From positions 1,287,121 through 1,351,120 of the forward strand of contig NC_015577.1 in NCBI RefSeq assembly GCF_000214355.1: a DNA stretch of 64,000 bases, written 5' to 3'. Shown piece after piece: positions 46,474-55,311 of this stretch. This DNA is from Leadbettera azotonutricia ZAS-9 (lineage in GTDB: Bacteria > Spirochaetota > Spirochaetia > Treponematales > Breznakiellaceae). Position 1 is the first letter of the stretch. Every line of letters starts with the position of its first letter. Position numbers and translations under genes: made by a program. The notes below the pieces were generated by a model. It saw only the letters and a list, made by a program, of their open reading frames with translations. It did no database searches and was not told the DNA's origin.

Positions 46474-48156
46474 TCAGGGCCGCTCCTGGACATTGCTCCT
46501 GAGGTAATCCACCACATACTGGCCATAGTCGCTCAGGGTATTGTAGTTTTCATTCAGCAGCATATTGGGCCCATACCAGGGATCGTAACCCCAGGCCAGG
46601 TTATGTAAATTTTTTGCTTTAAAGAATTGAGAAACCAGTTTATCCGCAAAGTTGGCTGGTGTATCGTATAGATCAGATTTCGGGTTGGTGTAATAACCCC
46701 ATTCGGTGGTTACTATGGGGCGGATTTGGTACAAGCCGTCAAGGTAGTTCTCCCAGATCTCCGGGGTTCCGTTGTGGCCCCCGTACACATGCCAGGCGTA
46801 GGCTGTATTTGCATCGGAGAGCAGGGAATTTTTGATACTCCGCAGATCCAGAGTCCAGTAAAAACCCGAAGCGATAAGAACATTACTTCTGCCATTATTC
46901 CTGATAATGGAGATTAACTGCTCCCAATAGCCTTTCAGGGCAGTCCAGCTGGCTTGATTCTTGTATACATTCTGAGGTTCATTCCAGAGTTCAAACAGGA
47001 TTCTGCCGTCGCTGAATTCCCTGGATATGGTATCCCAGAAATCCTTGGCGGTATTAAAGTCCCCGGTATACCCGATCCAGGAATTGTTTAAGTCCTCAGC
47101 TCCCCCATCTGGAACCGCGACAGTATGGTAATCAATGATGACAAATAATCCCGCGTCCAGGGCTTTTTGGACATTTTCCTTTAAATAAGCGATGGATTGA
47201 GCCCTTTCCTCATGCCAGAGTCTGCCCGGAGGTACTGCGAATCTTACCACATTGGCGTTAAGTTCATTGGCGATACGGGTAAAACTGGGAGCGCTGCGAT
47301 TTGCAGCCCGCTTAAAGTGGTAAAGATCGCCTACATTGACCCCTCGCAAAACCACGGATTTGAAATTGCCGCCCCTGCCGTATTCAATTTGATTTCCATT
47401 TACTCGCAGATATTTTGCACCATTGTCGTCCGGCTCCTGTGTGCCAGGGTCGGTCGTGCCAGGGTCGGTCGTGCCAGGGTCGGTCGTGCCAGGGTCGGTC
47501 GTGCCAGGGTCGGTCGTGCCAGGGTCGGTCGTGCCAGGGTCGGTCGTGCCAGGGTCGGTCGTGCCGGGGTCGGTCGTGCCGGGGTCGGTTGTGCCAGGGT
47601 CGGTTGTGCCAGGGTCGGTTGTGCCAGGGTCGGTTGTGCCAGGGTCGGTTTGCCGGTCGGTCGTACCGGGATCTTGTATGTCTGGCTCATCTGTGGAATT
47701 ACTGAACGCAACGGTGATTTTTTCAACCCCCGTCGAGCCATCCCTGGAGATAATGGATATTTCTATATATCCCATCAGGGCAATATCCTCTTGAGAAAGA
47801 GTAAAAATCGCTTCATGAATCCCTTCGGTATTGGTATCCAGGGTGTCATTATTCCTAAAAGTAAAGATGTCTTTTTTGATTTGCCCTTTCTGTTTATTCA
47901 GTAAACTGATTTTGATTGTGTTATTAGCATCCCCTTCTCCGCCTTTTCCCGTGTAGTGGTAGGAAATGGTCAGTATATCCGTCGTTCCGTCAAAATCTGC
48001 CTCATCAAGCGGGCAGACAATTTTAGCCGTCGATTCTGTGAATACGGATAATTGTTTTAAATCATCAATAGATGCGACAGTATCCTCTTGCAGCATAAAT
48101 TTACAGCCTAAAAGGTTCAGAGAGACAAGTAAAAGCGCTAACTTTTTGATATACAT
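46474..48156 (-). CDS. GH5 family endoglucanase lipoprotein with TDPGT-repeat linker
   Basis: Lipoprotein signal (LLLVSLNLLGC), a beta-rich N-terminal domain (about residues 20-155), a linker of repeated TDPGT pentapeptides (about 168-240) and a C-terminal GH5 domain. The catalytic motif FELWNEPQ holds acid/base E393, and IVTTEWGY holds nucleophile E485; VLRGVNVGDLYH and VVRFAVPPG are also family segments. Expected to cut beta-1,4-glucans such as cellulose outside the cell. Could serve nutrition or, together with the GH16 enzyme, trimming of the self-made glucan; clostridial acetylated-cellulose loci also use a GH5. It has its own promoter upstream. Confidence 0.93.
   Translation of the reverse strand: MYIKKLALLLVSLNLLGCKFMLQEDTVASIDDLKQLSVFTESTAKIVCPLDEADFDGTTDILTISYHYTGKGGEGDANNTIKISLLNKQKGQIKKDIFTFRNNDTLDTNTEGIHEAIFTLSQEDIALMGYIEISIISRDGSTGVEKITVAFSNSTDEPDIQDPGTTDRQTDPGTTDPGTTDPGTTDPGTTDPGTTDPGTTDPGTTDPGTTDPGTTDPGTTDPGTTDPGTTDPGTTDPGTQEPDDNGAKYLRVNGNQIEYGRGGNFKSVVLRGVNVGDLYHFKRAANRSAPSFTRIANELNANVVRFAVPPGRLWHEERAQSIAYLKENVQKALDAGLFVIIDYHTVAVPDGGAEDLNNSWIGYTGDFNTAKDFWDTISREFSDGRILFELWNEPQNVYKNQASWTALKGYWEQLISIIRNNGRSNVLIASGFYWTLDLRSIKNSLLSDANTAYAWHVYGGHNGTPEIWENYLDGLYQIRPIVTTEWGYYTNPKSDLYDTPANFADKLVSQFFKAKNLHNLAWGYDPWYGPNMLLNENYNTLSDYGQYVVDYLRSNVQERP
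47441..47650. repeat. 15-bp tandem repeat, 14 copies
   Basis: Fourteen nearly identical units of GTGCCAGGGTCGGTC (variants carry GGGG or GGTT). Coding on the minus strand it gives the TDPGT linker of the GH5 lipoprotein. Because the unit is a multiple of three, gain or loss of copies changes linker length without breaking the frame. It is also open in other frames, which creates spurious reading frames on both strands. Confidence 0.95.
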
Positions 48157-48186
48157 ACACCCTTCTTTTTTCTAAATATCACTTAT

Positions 48187-48215
48187 ATTATACTTCTTTT
48201 GATAATCTTTGTCAG
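48187..48215 (-). promoter_or_regulatory. Promoter of the GH5 gene
   Basis: On the minus strand CTGACA (48215-48210), 17-base spacer, TATAAT (48192-48187). Start site expected near 48180, giving a leader of about 24 bases with an AAGAAGGG ribosome site. Confidence 0.65.
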
Positions 48216-48226
48216 CCATACTATAC

Positions 48227-48255
48227 TTGACGCCTTTGGAGGCCAAATATAAACT
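48227..48255 (+). promoter_or_regulatory. Promoter of aspS
   Basis: TTGACG (48227-48232), followed by TATAAA (48248-48253, spacer 15) or TAAACT (48250-48255, spacer 17). The transcript would start near 48261, ahead of the TAGGAG ribosome site. Confidence 0.5.
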
Positions 48256-48279
48256 TGAGGAACAAACGTAGGAGCAATG

Positions 48280-49620
48280 ATGCGAGTTTTAGCAAAAGAC
48301 ATGGTCCGCGCAGCCGGAGAAAAATCCGGGGAGGAGCTTGAAGTTTCAGGCTGGGTGCATCGGATACGGGACATGGGGGGCATCACATTCGTGGTACTCA
48401 GGGACAGATCCGGCATAATGCAGCTGGTGTTTGATTCAAAGCCTTTGGACGCGGACGGGAATGAGCTCACCCTGGAATCGGTGATCACTGCCAAGGGCAA
48501 TGCCAGCCTGAACATAAAGGCCCCCGGAGGAGCGGAGCTTAAGGTAAGCTCCGTCCGGGTGCTGAGCCGTGCAGAGCCGGATCTTCCCTATCAGGTTAAT
48601 GGCAATGTTTCCCAATTCAGCCTTGAGACTATTCTGGACAACCGGATGCTTTCTTTGCGCAATCCCAAGATCAGGGCCATTTTTAAAATACAGGCGACCA
48701 TTATCGACGCTTTTTCCGCGTATCTGCGGTCCCGCGATTTTACCGAGATAAAGACCAGCAAGCTTGTGGGGAGCGGCACCGAGGGCGGCACGGAGCTTTT
48801 TGAGGTTGAATACTTTGACCGCAAGGTGTATCTGGCCCAGTCGCCCCAGCTCTACAAGCAGGCCCTGGTGGCTGCTGGTTTCGAGCGGGTTTTTGAAGTA
48901 TGCCCGGTTTATCGGGCCGAAAAGCACGACACCCCCCGGCACTTGAACGAATATGTTTCCATGGATGTGGAGATGGGGTTTATCGAATCAGAAAAAGATT
49001 TAATAGAACTGGAGAAGGCGCTCCTCTCCCATATTTTCGAAGAGGTCGCCAAGCGTAACAGCGCTGAACTTGAAATGTGGAACGCTGCGGTTCCCAGCCC
49101 CGAGGCTGTGGCCAAGGCGCCCACTATTCCCTATGAAGAAACCCTCAAAATCGTAAACGAGGAAGCTGCAAAAGGCAAAAATCCGGGGAGCCGTATTTTT
49201 GATATTAACCCCGAGGCAGAGCGGCTTGTCTGCGAATGGGCTCTCCGCGAAAAAGGCATAGATCTGGTTTTTGTAAACGAATTCCCCAGGCGGCACAGGC
49301 CCTTCTACACATATCCTCTTAACAAAGGGGACGGCGGCGCTGCCGCAACCACCATGAGTTTCGACGCCCTTTTCAGAGGGCTTGAGATCACCTCGGGGTC
49401 GAGGAGACAGCATGACTACAAGACGCTGGCCGAAACCCTCCCCAAATTCGGCTTAAAAGCCGAAGACATGGCGGGGTATCTTTCAGTGTTTAAATACGGC
49501 TGTCCTCCCCATGGCGGCTTTGCTATCGGCTGCGAAAGGCTTACTCAAAAGATCCTGGGCCTTGCCAATGTAAAGGAGGCGAGCCTCTTCCCCCGGGACA
49601 GGAAGCGCGTCGAACCTTGA
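48280..49620 (+). CDS. aspS: Aspartyl-tRNA synthetase, archaeal type
   Basis: Class II synthetase that charges tRNA-Asp, and possibly tRNA-Asn if nondiscriminating. An N-terminal OB-fold (VSGWVHRIRDMGGITFVVLRD) is followed by class II motif 2 (FEVCPVYRAEKHDTPRHLNEY region) and motif 3 (GFAIGCERLTQKILGL, ending FPRDRKRVEP). The segment DALFRGLEITSGSRRQHDY marks AspRS rather than AsnRS. At 446 residues it is the short archaeal form without the bacterial GAD insertion. ATGATG occurs at 48277/48280; AGGAG is 5 bases before the second, which is chosen. The stop overlaps the TTG start of the MATE gene. Confidence 0.93.
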   Translation: MRVLAKDMVRAAGEKSGEELEVSGWVHRIRDMGGITFVVLRDRSGIMQLVFDSKPLDADGNELTLESVITAKGNASLNIKAPGGAELKVSSVRVLSRAEPDLPYQVNGNVSQFSLETILDNRMLSLRNPKIRAIFKIQATIIDAFSAYLRSRDFTEIKTSKLVGSGTEGGTELFEVEYFDRKVYLAQSPQLYKQALVAAGFERVFEVCPVYRAEKHDTPRHLNEYVSMDVEMGFIESEKDLIELEKALLSHIFEEVAKRNSAELEMWNAAVPSPEAVAKAPTIPYEETLKIVNEEAAKGKNPGSRIFDINPEAERLVCEWALREKGIDLVFVNEFPRRHRPFYTYPLNKGDGGAAATTMSFDALFRGLEITSGSRRQHDYKTLAETLPKFGLKAEDMAGYLSVFKYGCPPHGGFAIGCERLTQKILGLANVKEASLFPRDRKRVEP

Positions 49621-51026
49621 CCCTGGAAGTTCCAGCGAAGCCTCCTGCGGAAATTCCAGCGAAGCTCCCCGCGGGAAAGCCCGCTATAATTTGGGATAAT
49701 TCCGCCCTGTGGAGGCTTATCTGGCCCCTGGTGGTGGAGCAGATCCTGAGCATTACCATTGGGCTTGCGGATACAGTGATGGTGTCAGGCGTAGGCGAGC
49801 ACGCCGTGTCAGGTGTGTCCATTGTAGATACCATAAACCAAATGCTCATTATTGCGTTTGCCGCCCTTGCTACAGGTGGGGCAGTGGTGGTGAGCCATTA
49901 TATTGGCGCAAGGATGGTGCAAAAGTCCAGGACAGCCTCGCGGCAGCTCATGTATATCAGTTTTGCAATTTCCGTCCTGATTATGATCTTTACCCTGGCC
50001 CTGAGGCGGCCCATGCTTTTCCTTATCTATGGGAAGATCGATGCCAATGTGATGGCATCGGCTGAAATTTATTTTTTCCTCAGCGCTTTGAGTTATCCCT
50101 TCCTGGCTATCTATAATTCCGCCGCTTCTCTTTTCCGCAGCGCAGGCAATAGCCGCATTACTATGCTTATTGCAGTGGTAGTAAATGTGCTGAACCTTGG
50201 GGGCAATGCCCTGCTTATTTACGGTTTTGGCATGGGGGTTGCAGGTGCGGGGATCGCTACCTTGGTCTCCCGGGCTGTCGCAGCAATAGTGTTAACCCTG
50301 CTCCTTGTCCATGACAGGGTGTCGGGCATTTCCCTGGACGGCCTTTTCAAGGTTAAGCTTGACGGGCCTGTAATACGGAGCATACTCAAAGTCGGCATCC
50401 CCTCGGGAGTGGAGAGTTCCATGTTCCAACTGGGGAAAATACTGACTTCCCGCATCTTTGCAAGTTTTGGCACTGCTGCCATGGCTGCCAATGCTGTGGC
50501 TGCCTCCATTAATTCCCTTTCGTTTATGCCGGCCAATGCTTTTGGCATTGCCATGCTGACCATAGTAGGGCAATGCCTTGGGGCAGGGGATATTGCAAGC
50601 GCAAAACGCAACACCAGGAAGCTTATGATATTTACCCATAGCTCTGTTGCGGTATTCAGCATTTTAACAGTAATACTGATGGATACGGGGATAGGGCTTT
50701 TTAATCTGAGCCCCGAGGCTCATGTGATTGCCAGGCAATTGCTCCTTATCCACTGCGTCATGTCCCCTGTTTCCTGGCCCGGGAGTTTCAGCCTACCCAA
50801 TGCGTTAAGGTCGGCAGGGGATGCCAGGTACTGCATGTTTGTGGCTGCTGTCAGCATGTGGACGGTCAGGGTTACGGGTTCTTATTTCTGTGCCTATACC
50901 CTGGGCCTAGGCGCTGCAGGGGTGTGGTACGCCATGGTTGCGGACTGGTGCGTAAGGGCTGTATTCTATATACGCCGCTGGACAAAAGGCCGATGGCAAA
51001 ACAATCAGGTCCTTGCGGAAACATGA
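49617..51026 (+). CDS. MATE family efflux transporter, copy 1
   Basis: Twelve-helix Na+ or H+ coupled exporter of the MATE family: LIWPLVVEQILSITIGLADTVMVSGVG at the first helix, GGAVVVSHYIGA, and the repeated signature at the start of the second half (IPSGVESSMFQLGKI). No in-frame ATG exists before the first helix; the TTG at 49617, overlapping the aspS stop, is the likely start and gives a 25-residue Pro/Ala/Lys-rich tail made of repeats of PAK/PAG. Substrate unknown. A paralogue follows directly. Confidence 0.9.
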   Translation: MTLEVPAKPPAEIPAKLPAGKPAIIWDNSALWRLIWPLVVEQILSITIGLADTVMVSGVGEHAVSGVSIVDTINQMLIIAFAALATGGAVVVSHYIGARMVQKSRTASRQLMYISFAISVLIMIFTLALRRPMLFLIYGKIDANVMASAEIYFFLSALSYPFLAIYNSAASLFRSAGNSRITMLIAVVVNVLNLGGNALLIYGFGMGVAGAGIATLVSRAVAAIVLTLLLVHDRVSGISLDGLFKVKLDGPVIRSILKVGIPSGVESSMFQLGKILTSRIFASFGTAAMAANAVAASINSLSFMPANAFGIAMLTIVGQCLGAGDIASAKRNTRKLMIFTHSSVAVFSILTVILMDTGIGLFNLSPEAHVIARQLLLIHCVMSPVSWPGSFSLPNALRSAGDARYCMFVAAVSMWTVRVTGSYFCAYTLGLGAAGVWYAMVADWCVRAVFYIRRWTKGRWQNNQVLAET

Positions 51027-51033
51027 GCATATA

Positions 51034-52401
51034 ATGGCAGCCGGCACTGTAAATATTTCAGAAAAATGGGACAGCAAAGCCCTTTTTCGCCTTCTCTGGC
51101 CCCTCATCATCGAGCAGATCCTGGCAGTTACCATGGGGGCAGCCGACACGGTAATGGTGAGTTCCGTGGGGGAATTCGCTGTCTCCGGGATCAATATAGT
51201 TGACAATATCAATAACCTCCTCATTATAACCTTTACTGCCCTGGCCACAGGAGGCGCTGTGGTAGTGAGCCAGTACATAGGCCGCAAAGATAGCCAGAAC
51301 GCCAGCCTTGCTTCCCGCCAGTTGGTCTACATTGTAACCGGGATTTCCCTGGTGATCATGGTTTTCACCGTTTTTCTCAGGCGCCCCATTATCAGCCTCC
51401 TCTATGGGAAAATCGAAAACGATGTCATGGATGCCGCGTCGATCTATTTCATGATCACTGCCCTTTCTTACCCCATGCTGGCCATCTACAATGCCTGTGC
51501 AGCCCTGTTCAGGGCAGTGGGGAACAGCAAGGTCACCATGCGCATTGCCCTGCTTGTGAATGTCATGAATATCGGGGGCAATGCGTTTCTCATTTATGTC
51601 CTTAAAATCGGAGTGGCAGGCGCGGCTATCTCGACTTTGCTGTGCCGCACCGTTGCCGCAGCCATACTCATGGGCATGCTGATCCGGAATCAGCGGGGGA
51701 CCATTACCCTTGCAGGGCTTAGCAAGGTACGGCTCATTCCATCCATGGTGCGCAATATCCTCAATGTAGGAATTCCTTCGGGGATAGAAAGTTCCATGTT
51801 CCAGGTGGGCCGCCTCCTTACCCAGAGGATCTTTACCACCTTTGGGACCATGGCCATGGCAGCCAATGCCATTGCGGGGGTCATCAATTCTTTTTCATTT
51901 ATGCCCGGCACCGCTTATGGCATTGCCCTTCTCACGGTGGTGGGCCAGTGCGTCGGGGCAGGGGATTATGGGGCGGCAAGAAAGCAGACCGCCAAGATTA
52001 TGAAGCTCTGTTATTTTACGATTTTCATCATGAGCGTAGGCATCTATATCTTTATGGAGCCTCTGGTGAATCTCTTCAGCCTGAGCCAGGAGGCCCACGA
52101 TTTGGCAAAGTCCTTCCTCAGGGTGCACTGTATTTCCATGGCCATTGGCTGGTCCATGAGCTTTGCCCTGCCCAATGCCCTGAGGGCCGCAGGGGACGCG
52201 AAGTATGTGATGCTGGCTGCCACAGTTTCCATGTGGACTGTGAGGGTCAGCTTCGCCTATATCCTGACCTTTGCGGTCGGCCTGGGGCCTGTAGGGGTGT
52301 GGCTTGCCATGGGGGCTGACTTCGTTTCCCGGGGAATTGCCTATCTTACCCGCTGGCTGGGCCGCCGCTGGGAGGGGAAAAAGGTCATTGAAGATGGTTA
52401 A
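51034..52401 (+). CDS. MATE family efflux transporter, copy 2
   Basis: Tandem paralogue of the preceding gene, matching over the full length (LLWPLIIEQILAVTMGAADTVM, ALATGGAVVVSQYIG, VGIPSGIESSMFQVGRLL). The frame is open from a TTG at 51013, but the ATG at 51034, eight bases past the upstream stop, is preferred; the ribosome site is weak in both cases. The two copies may differ in substrate or form alternatives; MATE proteins are not known to need a heteromeric partner. A terminator hairpin follows the stop. Confidence 0.9.
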   Translation: MAAGTVNISEKWDSKALFRLLWPLIIEQILAVTMGAADTVMVSSVGEFAVSGINIVDNINNLLIITFTALATGGAVVVSQYIGRKDSQNASLASRQLVYIVTGISLVIMVFTVFLRRPIISLLYGKIENDVMDAASIYFMITALSYPMLAIYNACAALFRAVGNSKVTMRIALLVNVMNIGGNAFLIYVLKIGVAGAAISTLLCRTVAAAILMGMLIRNQRGTITLAGLSKVRLIPSMVRNILNVGIPSGIESSMFQVGRLLTQRIFTTFGTMAMAANAIAGVINSFSFMPGTAYGIALLTVVGQCVGAGDYGAARKQTAKIMKLCYFTIFIMSVGIYIFMEPLVNLFSLSQEAHDLAKSFLRVHCISMAIGWSMSFALPNALRAAGDAKYVMLAATVSMWTVRVSFAYILTFAVGLGPVGVWLAMGADFVSRGIAYLTRWLGRRWEGKKVIEDG

Positions 52402-52403
52402 GG

Positions 52404-52432
52404 CCGATTCCTCTTGCGGGAATCGGATTTTC
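52404..52432 (+). terminator. Rho-independent terminator after the MATE pair
   Basis: Stem CCGATTCC (52404-52411), 7-base loop, GGAATCGG (52419-52426), followed by ATTTTCC. Separates the aspS-MATE unit from the hexokinase gene. Confidence 0.75.
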
Positions 52433-52459
52433 CTATCATAATAAGAATGAGGTGTTAAT

Positions 52460-53812
52460 ATGGGTAAATTCAATCCCCAGGCGCTTTCAGAGTTCGCCAG
52501 GTATTACGGGTTTCATTACGATATTATAGATCCTGTTGCCCTGGCTGAGGATGTGCGCATTGATATGGAAAGGGGGCTCAAGGGTCAGCCTACAAGCCTC
52601 CCCATGATCCCTGCTTTTATAAGCCCTGTGGCCAAAGCCGAAAGCGGCGAAACCGTAGTTGCCCTGGATGCGGGGGGAACCAACCTCCGGGCAAGCCTGG
52701 TGCGCTTTGATGAATATGGCAAGGCCCAGCCCAGCGCCACTGAAAAAGTGCCTATGCCCGGCACTTCGGGCAGGGTGAACGCCGAAGCCTTCTTTGACCA
52801 GATCGCTTCTGTTGCCGCTCCGCTCATCGAAAAATCCCCTGATCCTATTAAAGGCATAGGCTTCTGTTTTTCCTACCCCATGGAGATTACCAAAGATGCT
52901 GACGGCATACTCCTTGCTTTCAGCAAGGAAGTTGACGCCCCCGACGTGGTTGGCAAGGCTATTGGCAAAGGACTCAAAGAAGCCCTTAAGCGCAGAAAGG
53001 TGAAAGTCCCCGAGAGGGTAGTGCTCCTTAACGATACAGTTGCCACTTTGCTCTCCGGCCTGGCGGACCCGAGCCTTTCAACCAGGAAGGGCGCGGATCT
53101 CTACGGCGTCCCCGGCGGCCCTGTGGTGGGCTTTATCCTGGGCACAGGCTTTAACACCGCTTATCCTGAATCGAGCATACCCAAAATCAAATTTGAATCC
53201 AAAACAAACCCTCAGATTGTGGTCTGCGAGAGCGGCACTTTTGCGAGCCGTTATGTGGGCTTTCTTGACAAGGAATATGATTCCACTACCAAAAACCCCG
53301 GAGGCTACACCCTCGAAAAAGCAACTGCCGGCGCTTACCTTGGCCCACTGACTTTCCATATACTCAAGCGCGCTGTCAAAGACGGGCTTGTAAAATTCGC
53401 CAAGTCAAAAGAATTCCTGGATTGGCCCGCTTTGCAGACCAAGGATCTCAACGCCTTTATGCACGCACCCCTGGCCATGGAAGGCCCTATCGGCGCCCTT
53501 TTTGAAAAGGATGAAATTGACGCGCTGAGAAGCTTTGTGTATATCACTTCGATTATTACCGAGCGTGCGGCGCTCCTTTCCGCAGGGGTGGTTGCGGGGG
53601 CTGTCCTTAAATCATCCGAAGGCTTCGATCCTTTTGTGCCTGTCCGCATTGCTGTGGAAGGCACCACCTACATGATCTACAAGGGCATGCGCACCGCCCT
53701 CGAGGCATGGCTTCACATTATGCTCACAAAGGGCAAACCCCGGTCCTATGTCATTGGCCCAGTCGAACAAGCCTCCCTTTTTGGCGCAGCCGTGGCGGCT
53801 TTGACGAAGTAA
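52460..53812 (+). CDS. Hexokinase (eukaryotic-type fold family)
   Basis: ATP-dependent phosphorylation of glucose or related hexoses in the cytoplasm. The phosphate-binding loop is ALDAGGTNLRASL (G72-G73-T74), the sugar-binding segment GIGFCFSYPMEIT, and the catalytic aspartate D192 lies in LLNDTVATLLSG. Length (450 residues) and motif spacing match the hexokinase family of eukaryotes and treponemes rather than the short bacterial glucokinases. GAGG precedes the ATG at a suitable distance. It sits alone between a terminator and a convergent gene. Confidence 0.92.
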   Translation: MGKFNPQALSEFARYYGFHYDIIDPVALAEDVRIDMERGLKGQPTSLPMIPAFISPVAKAESGETVVALDAGGTNLRASLVRFDEYGKAQPSATEKVPMPGTSGRVNAEAFFDQIASVAAPLIEKSPDPIKGIGFCFSYPMEITKDADGILLAFSKEVDAPDVVGKAIGKGLKEALKRRKVKVPERVVLLNDTVATLLSGLADPSLSTRKGADLYGVPGGPVVGFILGTGFNTAYPESSIPKIKFESKTNPQIVVCESGTFASRYVGFLDKEYDSTTKNPGGYTLEKATAGAYLGPLTFHILKRAVKDGLVKFAKSKEFLDWPALQTKDLNAFMHAPLAMEGPIGALFEKDEIDALRSFVYITSIITERAALLSAGVVAGAVLKSSEGFDPFVPVRIAVEGTTYMIYKGMRTALEAWLHIMLTKGKPRSYVIGPVEQASLFGAAVAALTK

Positions 53813-53818
53813 GGCTCG

Positions 53819-55258
53819 TTATTTTTCTATTCTGCAAGTTTCAAGTTCCCTGAGCCGCTCTGCCTCTACCTTAACATGGAGGTTTTTCTCCTGTGTGGGA
53901 AGAACCAGGCCCTTGGGGCCGTCTTTGGCGCGGCGCAGGTATTTTACGTGGGTGTAGAAAAGGTCCCCTTCCCCATTGTTCCTCCCCTTGGAATAGAAGA
54001 TGGCAAGGTTCCCCGCATCCAGGAGTATGTCCAGAGGCACGGTCTTGCCTGCCCTCTGTTTGATGAACACATAAGATCCCGGATAGTCCCTGGCATGGAG
54101 CCAGAGATCGTTGCCCTTCACGTGCCTTCTGAGGAGGGCGTCATTCTCGGCCGCATCCCTGCCCACTATGAGGAGCCAGTCCTTGCGTCTGAACGAAAGC
54201 CCCGGCCGTTTGGCGTCTTCCTTTCGTGCAGCTGGAACCTGCCTGCCCCCGGTCTTGAGGAGTTTGTTGAGGTTTAAGGGATTGGTTTCTTCAAGGAGCC
54301 TTGCGAGGGTTTCTTCCAGTTTGGCAAGCTCGCCTTCGCCCGCGTTGATTTCTATGCGTATGTCCTCAAGTCCGTTTTTGGCTTTACGGTATTGATCATA
54401 ATAATCCTCCGCAATGGCAGCAGGGCTTTTTTTTGGATCCAGCCTGATTCTTGCCATGCCGCCGGCATGGAAATTTTCCGCTTCGAGCCACTCGTCTCCG
54501 GGTTTAATGGAGGCCATGTTTGCGAGCAGTATATCTCCATACTCCTTAAAACGGCCCCCCGAGGCGAAATCCGCTTCTTTGGCTTTTAATTTTTCGAGAG
54601 ACGCCTTTAAACGCCCTATGCTGCCTTCAAAGTTCCGCCTTGCCTGTTCCCTTAACGCATCCAGGGAAAGGGCCCCTCCCTCCTGCCTGTAAAAGGCGTC
54701 GATTTTTTCGTTGAAGCTTTTTGCTTCCCCGTCAGGGTTTTCGCCGCTTAATTCGCGGATTTGGTATTCCTTTTTCGGGGAAGGCGAATTATCCGGGGTT
54801 TCTTCAGGCGCATAATGCCCCCCCGAGACTTCGCCTTTTTTTGGGAGCCGCTTCATGGCATCCAGGATGGTTCCATTCCCGTCAGTGACTATCACATTGG
54901 CAGCGTTGGACCAGAGCCGTATGTAGATGCGGAAATGCTCCTCCCCCTGGCGCACGGTGATCCTTACGATACGGTTGTCCCCAAGCTGGATTGCTTCTTC
55001 TATGCGGCCGTTCACAATGCGGGAATTGAGGAATTCCGCGAATCTGAGGGGCTTGTCATTTTTAGGCACCCCTGCAAAGGTTTCATGGAGCCTGCATGCC
55101 CCGGGGGCAAGGCATATGAGGAGGGTCTGCGCGCCTTTCTTTCCATAGAGCCTGAGGGACAATACGTCATAGGCGCTTTGTATGGCCTTCTGAATCTGGC
55201 TGCCCGGAAGTTCCAGTTCGTCGAGGATAAGGTTGATTTCTTTCCAGTTCAGCGACAT
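53819..55258 (-). CDS. rqcH: RqcH / NFACT family ribosome quality-control factor
   Basis: Bacterial NEMF/Rqc2 homologue that binds split 50S subunits carrying peptidyl-tRNA and adds alanine tails. NFACT-N is at the N-terminus (MSLNWKEINLILDELELPGSQIQ), a coiled-coil middle (about residues 205-335) follows, then the NFACT-R domain with FRRKDWLLIVGRDAAENDALL and HVKGNDLWLHARDYPGSYVFI. The tRNA-binding Asp-Arg pair of the first domain appears as GDNRIV, so the position just before Arg is Asn; alignment is by eye. At 479 residues it is shorter than the usual 550-570, mostly in the middle. Older annotations call this a fibronectin-binding protein. Confidence 0.88.
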   Translation of the reverse strand: MSLNWKEINLILDELELPGSQIQKAIQSAYDVLSLRLYGKKGAQTLLICLAPGACRLHETFAGVPKNDKPLRFAEFLNSRIVNGRIEEAIQLGDNRIVRITVRQGEEHFRIYIRLWSNAANVIVTDGNGTILDAMKRLPKKGEVSGGHYAPEETPDNSPSPKKEYQIRELSGENPDGEAKSFNEKIDAFYRQEGGALSLDALREQARRNFEGSIGRLKASLEKLKAKEADFASGGRFKEYGDILLANMASIKPGDEWLEAENFHAGGMARIRLDPKKSPAAIAEDYYDQYRKAKNGLEDIRIEINAGEGELAKLEETLARLLEETNPLNLNKLLKTGGRQVPAARKEDAKRPGLSFRRKDWLLIVGRDAAENDALLRRHVKGNDLWLHARDYPGSYVFIKQRAGKTVPLDILLDAGNLAIFYSKGRNNGEGDLFYTHVKYLRRAKDGPKGLVLPTQEKNLHVKVEAERLRELETCRIEK

Positions 55259-55300
55259 AGAAAGTTATTTTATCTCATTTCCTTATTTTGAAGAATGGGG

Positions 55301-55306
55301 TATAAT
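55301..55306 (+). promoter_or_regulatory. TATAAT box immediately before the nagZ-like ATG
   Basis: A perfect -10 hexamer ends 5 bases before the ATG at 55312, which would put the transcription start on the start codon. No convincing -35 box is seen at 16-18 bases upstream (TTTCCT region), so the call is tentative. Confidence 0.35.
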
Positions 55307-55311
55307 GGCGC

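Noticed and set aside
46472-46504. Inverted repeat CCTCAGG / CCTGAGG as terminator between convergent genes
   Set aside because: Lies within the 3' coding end of the GH5 gene, has an 19-base loop and no T-run.
47441-47650. Possible CRISPR array
   Set aside because: Units are contiguous 15-mers with no spacers and encode a protein linker.
47197-47904. Long + strand frames across the TDPGT repeats, including VPGSV and CQGRS repeat proteins
   Set aside because: They are created by the 15-bp repeat being open in several frames; the minus-strand GH5 frame has signal peptide, catalytic motifs and promoter.
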